In this document: positions 21,976 through 31,145 of the stretch, piece by piece
How positions within the stretch are numbered: the stretch's first letter is position 1
Layout: every line of letters begins with the position of its first letter
Assembly (NCBI GenBank): GCA_963580285.1
Contig: OY757014.1
Location: 100,504,072-100,568,071 of the forward strand
Direction: 5' to 3'
Source of the DNA: Lucinisca nassula
Lineage: Eukaryota; Mollusca; Bivalvia; Lucinida; Lucinidae
Length of the DNA: 64,000 bases
Program-made: the position numbers and the translations under genes
Notes under the pieces: generated by a model
What the model was told of the DNA's origin: nothing
What the model saw: only the letters and a program-made list of their open reading frames with translations
Database searches by the model: none

Positions 21976-23214
21976 ATGCCGAGGAAAAAGAACTGGAATA
22001 AGGTTGAGAGTCAGACAGTGGTGTGGGGGAAAAGAGAAAGCCAAGAAACAGGTAAGTATGAAAGTCCAGAAAGGATGCTGGCAAGAAGTCCTGAAATGAT
22101 GCAGGCACAAAGTCCAGAAATGATGCTGGCAAGAAGTCCTGAAATGATGCAGGCACAAAGTCCAGAAATGATGCTGGCAAGAAGTCCTGAAATGATGCAG
22201 GCACAAAGTCCAGAAATGATGCTGGCAAGAAGTCCTGAAATGATGCAGGCACAAAGTCCAGAAATGATGCTGGCAGGAAGTCCTGAAATGATGCAGGCAC
22301 AAAGTCCAGAAATGATGCTGTCAGGAAGTCCTGAAATGATGCAGGCAAAAAGTCCAGAAATGATGCTGGCAAAAAGTCCTGAAATGATGCAGGCACATCC
22401 GGAAATGATGCCGGGACCAAGTCCTGAAATGATGCAGGCAATTCAAATAGCACGAGATTGCTCTGAGTTACAATCAAATGATGGTTCAGTTCTAACAAGA
22501 AATGTACAGAAATGCTCAGCTTATTCAAAGTATATCCTTTCAGAAAGCATTGACAATTGTACTGTTGTTTCAACATTTACAGCACAGAATGCACAGTTAC
22601 TTATTCGTGGAAGTTTTCATCAAAATGATGCAAGGTTTTCTGGACAGTCCAGAGGATTTCAGTGTACAGGAAATGCTTTATGTATGTTGGCATATTCAGT
22701 TTGTCAGGAAGTAGCAACTTCTATAATGCTAGATCGGATTCTGCACGATGGGGATTGTCTATATCAAAAAATTATATGCAATTTAAAAGCAGAAGGTACT
22801 TTTAGACATGCATTGCTAACTCTGGAAGAGGTTCCAAATAACTTTGAAATAGCAATTGGAAAGTTTATTGTGGAAAAGCAAGATATTGTAAGTGGAATGC
22901 TAGTAGATACACAAAATCATCAAGGTTTACCAACACTTCATTGTGCCTTTCTAACTGCTTTAACTAGTGTATCATCTGGTCTTTTAATCATAGGAGCTAT
23001 ATGCTCAGCTATATTCAAGAAAAACAGCTTGTACTACTTCTTTGATTCTCATTCACATGGAATGAATGGCCTCTCTGCTGCAGATGGTACATCAGTGTTA
23101 ATAGCTTTCTCCTGTCTGGATGAACTGATTGCTTTTTTGTATGCTTTTTATGAAAGTATGAGAATAGATATGGACTTGCAATTTGACTTCATGCCAGTTG
23201 CAATCCGAAAATAG
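21976..23214 (+). CDS. Helentron ORF with 8-residue repeats and a tegument-DUB-like cysteine protease
   Basis: A 412-codon ORF starting at ATG 21976. Residues 1-26 are basic (MPRKKNW). Residues about 27-155 are 16 units of SPEMM[QL]A[QR]. The rest is a probable papain-fold protease resembling the deubiquitinase domains of herpesvirus tegument proteins and similar domains seen in transposons. It has GSFHQNDARFSGQSRGFQCTGNALCML with a candidate catalytic Cys near 229, DRILHDGDCLYQ, and FDSHSHGMNG with candidate Asp/His near 357-359. A consensus splice donor (CAG|GTAAGT) occurs just before the repeats, so they may be spliced out in some messages. The TAG at 23212-23214 is in frame with the next ORF (ATG 23221, six bases on). 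A role in removing ubiquitin or processing element proteins is inference from the fold. Confidence 0.75.
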   Translation: MPRKKNWNKVESQTVVWGKRESQETGKYESPERMLARSPEMMQAQSPEMMLARSPEMMQAQSPEMMLARSPEMMQAQSPEMMLARSPEMMQAQSPEMMLAGSPEMMQAQSPEMMLSGSPEMMQAKSPEMMLAKSPEMMQAHPEMMPGPSPEMMQAIQIARDCSELQSNDGSVLTRNVQKCSAYSKYILSESIDNCTVVSTFTAQNAQLLIRGSFHQNDARFSGQSRGFQCTGNALCMLAYSVCQEVATSIMLDRILHDGDCLYQKIICNLKAEGTFRHALLTLEEVPNNFEIAIGKFIVEKQDIVSGMLVDTQNHQGLPTLHCAFLTALTSVSSGLLIIGAICSAIFKKNSLYYFFDSHSHGMNGLSAADGTSVLIAFSCLDELIAFLYAFYESMRIDMDLQFDFMPVAIRK

Positions 23215-23220
23215 GAATCC

Positions 23221-25648
23221 ATGCACACTTCAAAAAGAAAGTATGAATACGGTCTTGATGCTTATTTTGAAGATCAAAATTTCAGACAGACCAAAAAGGC
23301 GCAGGGCACTGTAGTGTGTACTGAAAGCATTGATAAAGGCAATGCTGAAACTCATACTAGAGTATCCAAACCTATTCAAAAAGCATTAAACAGACGGACA
23401 AGATGTGGTGTTGAACACTTTGCAGAGTGTTTTGCTGCAGAAACTAAATACTTTGCTCAGTATTTTGCTAAAGGAAATGAAAGCCTGAAGTTGCACAAAG
23501 ACTTTGACGATACATTTGCTGAAGAATTTGGTGATTTTGTACAAGATCATCCTAAAACTGTTTTGGAAAAACAATACAAGCTGGTAACAGACAATTCTGA
23601 TGATGATACAGAAGTAATTAACCTTAAGAATCAATCAAACATGAGTAAGGAAAGGAAACAACGCAATGAGTACTTTGCAATATATAGGAGGAAGAGAAGA
23701 CAAGATGAAGCCTATAAAGCAAATGAGAATGCACAAAAGAAAGCACATATGCGTGATGCCAGACAAGATGAAGCTTATAAAGCAGATGAGAATGCACAAA
23801 AGAAAGCACATATGCATGATGTCAGACAAGATGAAGCTTATAAAGCAAATGAGAATGCACAAAAGAAAGCATATATGCGTGATGTCAGACAAGATGAAGC
23901 TTATAAAGCAAATGAGACTGCACAAAAGAAAGGATATATGCGTGATGTCAGACAAGATGAAGCTTATAAAGCAAATGAGAATGCACAAAAGAAAGCACAT
24001 ATGCGTGATGTCAGACAAGATAAAGCTTATAAAGCAGATGAGAGGGAACAGCAGAAAGCATGTAGGCAGCAAGTCAAAGTTTCGGATGAATCTGGGAGAA
24101 ATAAACAACAGAATGATAGGCAACAGAAGAAAAAAATGGAAAGAAACATCCAGAAGTATACATCATCTTTCAAGGGAAATTTTACAAATATTGAAGAATG
24201 CATAAAGCACTTTCATTCGTCCATTGCTGTTGACCCATTATTTGTTTGTACATGCTGTCACCAAACATGGTTTAGAAAAAGTGTTTCTCTATTAGACAAA
24301 ACAAATATTTCCGCACAGAGTAAAAGACTTTATTCTACAGGATTTAAGTCTGTAAAAAATGAAGAGTGGATTTGTCATACGTGCTTGAGTGCATTAAGAG
24401 AAAGTAAAATGCCAAGATTGTCAGTAGGAAATGGAATGAAATGGCCAGAAAGACCTCCAGAACTAAATCTTCACCAGCTTGAGGAAAGATTGATAGCTTT
24501 GCGTATACCATTTATGCAAATAAGAGAATTACCTCGTGGAGGTCAGTACTAAGTGAAAGGAAATGTGATAAATGTGCCTGTTGATATTCAGCCTACCATA
24601 AAGTCTCTCCCAAGGCCAATGGATGAAAATTTCACTGTTGCTATTCAGCTGAAAAAGAAATTGTCGTACAAGAAAGTGCACTTTAAAGAAAATGTCAGAC
24701 CATTAAGAGTGTTGACCGCCTTACATTGGTTAGTGAATAACAGTGATTTTTATAAAAATTCAGAGATAGTAGAAGATGAAGAGTGGTTTCGTGAAGTTAC
24801 TGAAAGTGCAGAAGACACAGTAAGAGAATTTATGGATGTAACAACACAGCAGACTAAGAACACAGAATCAAGCATGGAGAATCAAGCAAAGCACCTGGAC
24901 AAACCAATTTCTAACTGGCCAGAAATAAATGCTAAATCCTATGACTCAGATTGTGATTCTGATAGATATAGTGAGATAGATTTAGATGATAATGTTGGCA
25001 ATGTCGATACATTATTAGATGATGCAGCTGTAGAAAACAAATATGATCAAGTGTTATCTTTTGCTCCAGGAGAAGGACAGCATCCACCAAGCCTATATCA
25101 TGATAAAGATGCAGAATACTTGTGCTTTCCAACAATATTTTGTGGTCAGAGGCCACTTAGTAGTGACCAAAGGTCTGTACCAGTTCATTATAGTGACATT
25201 GCAAAGTGGGAATTGCGGAGCATTGATAGAAGAGCTGCACAATCTGTTCCCAACATATTTTTCAAACATAAAAAGTTACAAATGAAACAGATCAGCGATA
25301 AAGTAAACTTGGCAGTAAGGAGATGTAAAAGCAAAGGGAAAAAAATAACAGCAGCTCAGGCTAGAGATTCAGCCTATCAGCAAAATCTAGTCAATCTTGA
25401 TGAAGGTTATTACATATTTCGTCAACTCAGGAATTCACCAGCTTATCTAGAAACGAGAAAGAAAGACTTATTTGCCATGATAAGACAGCTATCTTTACCT
25501 ACTTGGTTTATGTCATTATCAGCAGCTGATACTAGATGGACAGATCTTTTAAGTATGCTTTCCAAGTTGAATGACAATAAAGTTTACCCAGAGGAAGAGA
25601 TACAAGAATTAACATGGCAGGAGAAAACAAAACTTGTTCAGAAAGATC
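23221..25648 (+). pseudogene. Helentron DUF6570-like and Rep N-terminal coding region, with stop and frameshift
   Basis: Encodes the N-terminal part of the Helentron Rep protein in one frame: a charged region, six 21-residue repeats (RQDEAYKANENAQKKAHMRD type, 23698-24075), then Cys-pair motifs (CTCCHQTWF, CHTCLSAL) and the DUF6570-like LEERLIALRIPFMQIRELP segment, then FMSLSAADTRW. It is broken twice. An in-frame TAA at 24550-24552 follows GGQY, and the domain continues directly after it. A 1-nt loss near 25648 moves the rest (FDYRVQEF onward) into the frame of the 25614 ORF. Homology is continuous on both sides of each lesion, so these are damage or assembly errors, not gene boundaries. As written, no full-length Rep can be made. 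Confidence 0.85.
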
Positions 25649-28600
25649 CGTTACTTGTTCAAGATACTTTGATTATAGAGTCCAAGAATTTTTAAACACA
25701 ATTCTAAAGTGTGATTATGAGCCTATTGGCAAAGTGAAAGACTATTTTTATAGAGTAGAATTTCAGCAGCGTGGCTCCCCTCATATTCACATGCTTGTTT
25801 GGGTAGAAAATGCACCAACACTAGAAAATAATTCAGAGGAAATAGTAATGTTTGTTGATCAGTATCTTACATGTGATAGTAATGACACAGAAATAGCAAA
25901 TTTGATTAACTTACAGTCACACAAACACTCCAAAACTTGCAGAAAAAAGGGAAAACCAGTATGTAGATTTGGATTTCCATTGCCTCCACTTCCAAAAACA
26001 ATGTTATTGTATCCGCTGGAAGATGATGTTGAAAAATATCAAAAGGATTTCAAAGCGCTTCAGAAAGTGATGAATGAATATAAAGATCAAGTTGATATTT
26101 CATTTGATGATTTTTTGGAAAATGTAGTAAAAATGGACTTTGATGACTACATAAAATGCATTCGAAGTTCACTGAAAGCTGCAAACGTATTCTTGAAACG
26201 AACGCCTAGCGAAATGAGAATCAATTTCTATAACAAGAAAATACTTCTTGCATGGAAGGCAAATCTTGATATGCAGATTGTTCTTGAACCATACGGCTGT
26301 GCATCTTATATTGTTGGTTATATTAGCAAGTCTCAAAGAGGTATGAGTGCACAGCTTGATGCAGCTGCAAAAGAGGCTCGAAGAGGGAATCTTGATCTCA
26401 AGAAACAAGTTAGACATATTGGGAATGTATTTTCTAATAGTGTTGAAGTTAGTGCACAAGAAGCTGTATACCTTGTTTTACAAATTCCTTTGACAAAATG
26501 TACAAGGGATGTTGTTTTCATCAACACATCTACCCCAGAAGAAAGAATCTTTTTGCTTAAACCCAAGTCTATTCTTAATGACCTTCCTGCAGAATCAACA
26601 GATGTTGAGTCAGATAATGTTATTCAGCGATATGCGAAAAGGCCAAAGCAGCTTCAGAAGTATTGCCTAGCTGATTATGTATCTAAAGTTGATGTGATTT
26701 ATCCAAAGGGGAATAAATTGCCAGAAAAAGTTGAAGACGGAAATGATGACAGTGTACATGAAAGTAGTACTAGTGATGAAAGTGATGATTCTGATGATGG
26801 GAACAATTGTAGTGCTGATAATCCCAATGCTGATTTGTTGCTCAAAACAAAAAATGGAACAAAGTACAAAAGGAGAAAAAATCCCAGAGTTATAAGATAT
26901 GTGAGGTATAATAAGAAAAAGGACCCTGAAAATTACTTTAGAGAGCAACTGATGCTGTTTACATCTTGGCGCAATGAACAAAAGGATCTGTTGGGCTCAT
27001 TGGACACATATGAGGCTCGCTATAAGTCTATGAAAGCTCGTGTTGAATCAAAGAGTAGTGAGTACGAACATCATACTGAAGATCTTGACCTGGCAAGACA
27101 AATGATTGAAGCTGAGGAAAGCAACTATGATCAAATAGCACCAAATGCAGAACAAGAAAACAGTGAGTCTGTAGAAGAAGGGTCTAGAGAAGCAGAAAAC
27201 TTTGTGTACTTCAATCCAGATAGGGCTGTTGAACAAAGACACTATGACATTGGAATAGAGTTGCAGTCTACATGCTCATTGCCACCTTCAGAAACCACTG
27301 GTATCATGTTGCCAGATGACGAATACCTTTCTCTTCTGAGAAGTTTGAATTTAAGGCAGAGAGAAATCTTCAATCATATAGTACATTGGATTAAATGTAA
27401 AGATGAGCCAATTTATGCATTTCTAACAGGTGGTGCAGGGGTTGGAAAATCCGTTGTAATCAGAGCTTTATATCAGAGTTTGTACAGATTGTTGAATTTG
27501 CGAGAAGGGGAAAACCCAGATGATGTTAGAATTTTACTCTGTGCCTATATGGGCTTTGCTGCTTTTAATATTAGTGGCCAAACTACTTCTACAGCTTTCC
27601 GCAAAAAAATTTATCACAAGTCAGATGTTTTATCTGCTGATGAGTTGAATACATTCAGGATAAAGTACAGACATTTAAAAGTTGTAATCATTGATGAAAT
27701 TTCAATGATTGGTAACAAGCATTTAGCTTTTATAAACACACGGTTGCAGCAACTGACTGGAACAAAAGCTGCCGTTGGAGGCTTAAGTGTTATTGCTGTT
27801 GGAGATTTGTATCAGTTACCACCAGTTGGAGATACAATAATATTTGAAGATTTGAAAGAGGGGGCATCTGCTTTAGCACAGAACTTATGGAAAGATTTGT
27901 TCAAAATGTATGAACTAGTTGATATTATGAGGCAAAAAGATGACCTTGAGTTTGCTCAGTTACTTAATCGACTCAGAGTTACCGAAATGACTGAAGATGA
28001 CAAAACTAAGTTGGCAACAAGGTTCTTCGAACAGAACTCTGAGGATTATCCAAAAGAAGCACTTCACTTGTTTGCTGAAAATGATGGTGTTAATAAACAT
28101 AATGATAAAGTTTTGAACAAAATGCCAGTAGAAAAAGTTGTGATACCTTGTCATGACACTTTTGTTTCACCAAATATATCTGCTCAGAGGAGTGAACAGC
28201 TTATTCAGCAACTTCCTACTGATTCCGGCCAGTTAATGAAACTCTTGACAGTAGCTGTGGGAATGATATATGTCATGACTGTAAATGTGGATGTTGAAGA
28301 TGGATTAACAAATGGATCAACAGGTGTAGTTAAGTTCATTGAGTATAGAATGAGAGAACAAACAAGTCGTCCTAGCATTATCTGGATTTTGTTTGATGAT
28401 CCACGTGTTGGTAGATTGAGACGAGAAAAATTTGTAAATAGAGGATATTATAACAGCAGTATCCAAAGACACTGGACTCCTGTATTTGATACTGAGCGGA
28501 CGTTTATGTACAAATACAATTCATATAAGAGAATTCAATTTCCTCTGAGACCAGCAGCAGCTAAAACAGTGTGGAAAGCTCAAGGAGCAACAGTTGACAA

Positions 28601-29462
28601 AGTGGTTATAGACCTCTCCAAACAGAAAAAGACGAAAGTGGCTCATATTCACTATGTTGCTCTTAGTAGGGTGAAGAAACTAGAAGATTTGTATATTCTG
28701 GATTTTAATGAATACGCTCTAGCCTTGGATGAAAGAGTGCCAGAGGAGATGGATAGATTACAATCTAAGGCACCTGTGGAGCTTTGCTATGTCCCTCTAT
28801 ACAAGATAAATCCAAGTAAAATTAAAGTAGCATTCAACAATGCGAGATCCTTGTACAAGCATTTCAAGGACATTAAATATGAACCAAATATCCTCTCAGC
28901 TGATGTCATTGGTTTTGCAGAGTCAAGACTTTCTAAAAGAGATGAAAATCAACATTTTTGTCTTAAAAGATTTAACCTTATAAGACTAGGTGAAACCAGT
29001 CATCACACCACAGGCAGACCATACCATGGACTTGCTTTGTATGTCAAAGAATACTTGCATGTTGCCAAAGTGACAAAAAAGCACTGTCAGTCTTTTGAGT
29101 TTATCCAGGCAACTTTGAACAGAAGCAAGAAAAAGCTCTTTCAGGTTGTAGTCTTGTACAAATATCCAAAAAGCTCTTTGCTTGAATTTAAGAATGACAT
29201 TCAGAATCATTTGAGGCCAGTTGTGGATCTTAATGCAAAATTGGTAATTTTAGGGGACTTCAATGTGCACAGTCAAGATGGCCAATCAAACTTTGTTGAC
29301 TTTGTCGAGACAGTATTTGAATGTGTGCAGCAAGTTCTACAGCCTACTTGTGACACAGGATCTATTCTGGATCTATTATTTACAAATTGCCAAGCGTTTT
29401 GTGATGTTATTGAGGCATACTGGACTGATCATAAACTGATATACTGTGCCTTAGAAGATTAG
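25614..29462 (+). CDS. Helentron RepHel-EN: HUH nuclease, Pif1-like helicase, EEP endonuclease
   Basis: 1,282 codons open; real homology begins about residue 12, after the frameshift. (1) Rep: RGSPHIHMLVW gives the HUH motif (His57/His59). YIVGYISK near 232-240 holds two Tyr spaced like the Helitron Y2 nick-and-join pair. (2) An acidic linker. (3) SF1B Pif1-family helicase: Walker A GGAGVGKS near 606, Walker B VVIIDEIS near 693, GDLYQLPPVGD, and a C-terminal AQGATVDKV / HYVALSRVK. (4) From about 1060, an AP-endonuclease/RT-type EEP nuclease with NNARSLYKHF, GFAESRL, LVILGDFNVHSQDG and TDHKLIY. The RepHel-EN order with EN last is the mark of Helentrons (Helitron2). It would nick, unwind and transfer one strand by rolling circle. 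The reading frame itself is intact, but it lacks the Rep N-terminus because of the upstream lesions. Confidence 0.93.
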   Translation: MAGENKTCSERSVTCSRYFDYRVQEFLNTILKCDYEPIGKVKDYFYRVEFQQRGSPHIHMLVWVENAPTLENNSEEIVMFVDQYLTCDSNDTEIANLINLQSHKHSKTCRKKGKPVCRFGFPLPPLPKTMLLYPLEDDVEKYQKDFKALQKVMNEYKDQVDISFDDFLENVVKMDFDDYIKCIRSSLKAANVFLKRTPSEMRINFYNKKILLAWKANLDMQIVLEPYGCASYIVGYISKSQRGMSAQLDAAAKEARRGNLDLKKQVRHIGNVFSNSVEVSAQEAVYLVLQIPLTKCTRDVVFINTSTPEERIFLLKPKSILNDLPAESTDVESDNVIQRYAKRPKQLQKYCLADYVSKVDVIYPKGNKLPEKVEDGNDDSVHESSTSDESDDSDDGNNCSADNPNADLLLKTKNGTKYKRRKNPRVIRYVRYNKKKDPENYFREQLMLFTSWRNEQKDLLGSLDTYEARYKSMKARVESKSSEYEHHTEDLDLARQMIEAEESNYDQIAPNAEQENSESVEEGSREAENFVYFNPDRAVEQRHYDIGIELQSTCSLPPSETTGIMLPDDEYLSLLRSLNLRQREIFNHIVHWIKCKDEPIYAFLTGGAGVGKSVVIRALYQSLYRLLNLREGENPDDVRILLCAYMGFAAFNISGQTTSTAFRKKIYHKSDVLSADELNTFRIKYRHLKVVIIDEISMIGNKHLAFINTRLQQLTGTKAAVGGLSVIAVGDLYQLPPVGDTIIFEDLKEGASALAQNLWKDLFKMYELVDIMRQKDDLEFAQLLNRLRVTEMTEDDKTKLATRFFEQNSEDYPKEALHLFAENDGVNKHNDKVLNKMPVEKVVIPCHDTFVSPNISAQRSEQLIQQLPTDSGQLMKLLTVAVGMIYVMTVNVDVEDGLTNGSTGVVKFIEYRMREQTSRPSIIWILFDDPRVGRLRREKFVNRGYYNSSIQRHWTPVFDTERTFMYKYNSYKRIQFPLRPAAAKTVWKAQGATVDKVVIDLSKQKKTKVAHIHYVALSRVKKLEDLYILDFNEYALALDERVPEEMDRLQSKAPVELCYVPLYKINPSKIKVAFNNARSLYKHFKDIKYEPNILSADVIGFAESRLSKRDENQHFCLKRFNLIRLGETSHHTTGRPYHGLALYVKEYLHVAKVTKKHCQSFEFIQATLNRSKKKLFQVVVLYKYPKSSLLEFKNDIQNHLRPVVDLNAKLVILGDFNVHSQDGQSNFVDFVETVFECVQQVLQPTCDTGSILDLLFTNCQAFCDVIEAYWTDHKLIYCALED

Positions 29463-29484
29463 ACTATTTTACTGGGTACTGTGA

Positions 29485-29930
29485 AAGTACAGAAATGGTG
29501 TTTGCAGGAAGTCCAGAAGTAATGCGAGAGAAGGGAATACCAGAAATTATGTTGACAGGATTTAGTGAAATGATACAGGCAGAAAGTCCAGAAACGATGC
29601 TGGCAGGAAGTCCAGAAATGATGCAGTCAGGAAGTCCACAAATGATGCTGGCATGAATATTTGAAATGATGCAGGCAGGAAGTCCAGAAAGAATGCTGGC
29701 ATGAAGTCCTGAAATGATGCAGGCAGGAAGTCCAGAAATGATGCTGGCAGGAAGTCCTGAAATGATGCAGGCAAAAAGTCCAGAAATGATGCTGGCAGGA
29801 AGTCCTGAAATGATGCAGGCAAATAGTCAGGATATTATATCTTCCTTAAAAATGAAAAGTGAAACAATCTGGAACTTATACAATCAAATTCCACATCACA
29901 ATCACCACATCACAGTAAGTTGACTGAAAT
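29485..29930 (+). repeat. Second, degraded array of the 24-bp SPEMM-type repeat
   Basis: About a dozen degenerate 24-bp units (AGTCCAGAAATGATGCTGGCA / AGTCCTGAAATGATGCAGGCA with internal changes) lie just downstream of the endonuclease stop. They are the same repeat found at the start of the protease ORF, so the array brackets the coding block. Stops and indels show that this copy is not coding as a whole. Confidence 0.85.
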
Positions 29931-31145
29931 GATGCAGGTATATGACATGTCTTATGATCAAATAATAAACTTGTTTGCCTATTTCTTATTTGCAAATATT
30001 TGTCTTGTTTTTAGGGATCATCTAGAGAATCGGTATATTTTTCTTGTGTGTCATCAAACATTCTAAGCTAAGACTCAGTGGCTTTTATAATGTGTGTTGG
30101 ATTTGATTTATGTAATGATTTACTGTTGATAGGGATAAATGTAATTATGCTTTAGTGAATTAAGCAAAGCTTGTTTGGTTATAGTAGATTCAGATGTTTA
30201 TTATGTAACTACATGTATGGTGCTTCAAACATACATAGCATTCTTTTGTAATTTTCTTGATATACATTAAGATTTATTTTTAGAGAAGGAAACTGTGTAA
30301 AAGATGTACAGTGATACTTCAGAATAGCATTATATGATCATGTACATTTTATGAAAATGATAAATGTTTATTGAATATGTGACACAGAATTCCCATGTTT
30401 TACATTGAAATTTTAGTATTCCCTGTGAGAGAAGGAAACTGTGTAAAAGATGTACAGTGATACTTCAGAATGGCATTATATGATCACGTACATTTTACAA
30501 AATGATATCTGGTTATTGAATATGTGACACGGAATTCCCATGTTTTACATTGAAATTTTAGTATTCCCTGTGTTATGTCATATTTGTGTGTACTTCACTA
30601 TATTATAAATGTGACAGAACTGCTTTCTGCATTGATTGTTATTATCTGTAACATTGAAAATTATCATAGACATCTTAGGTAGAGAAATCAGAAGGATATG
30701 CCAATTGCACAGTATATTTACAACATTTGACAGAATTTTGTGGTAAGAATTGTCTAATGCCAGTTTGCTATATCATAAAATCTAGAGTGTTACAGTTGTG
30801 AAACTGATTCGAGAGTACACTTTCTCACAAATCTTGATAATTAGTATCTTGCTCCATGATAATGATTATTTCAAACTGTTCTGAACATCTGAATTTCTTT
30901 TTTGCAGTCTTTTTGAAAAAAAAAATGAATATGAATAATTTTTGACAATTGTATTATATTTGAAATGTGTTTTTGTGACCATTGCGATGTGGAATTTTAT
31001 TGTATAGTTACAGATTGTTTCATTTTTTATTTAAATTGTATTAAAATAACATTTTAGATGTAACTAAAAGTATCTTTTGCTGTTAAACTGTATCTTGTTG
31101 ATGCTATGTTACTTTTATGAGCATATATTATAATTGTGTTAATAG
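29931..31145 (+). other. AT-rich 3' flank of the Helentron
   Basis: Very AT-rich, no ORF. Contains a 146-bp tandem duplication (30282-30573). The Helentron 3' terminus may lie in this stretch or just after it. I could not identify a terminal hairpin with confidence. Confidence 0.4.
30282..30573. repeat. 146-bp direct tandem duplication
   Basis: 30282-30427 and 30428-30573 share AGAGAAGGAAACTGTGTAAA through TTTTAGTATTCCCTGTG with only a few substitutions and small indels. Confidence 0.92.

Noticed and set aside
23635..24205. Repeat ORFs on both strands over 23635-24205
   Set aside because: Out-of-frame reading of the 63-bp repeats that encode RQDEAYKA units.
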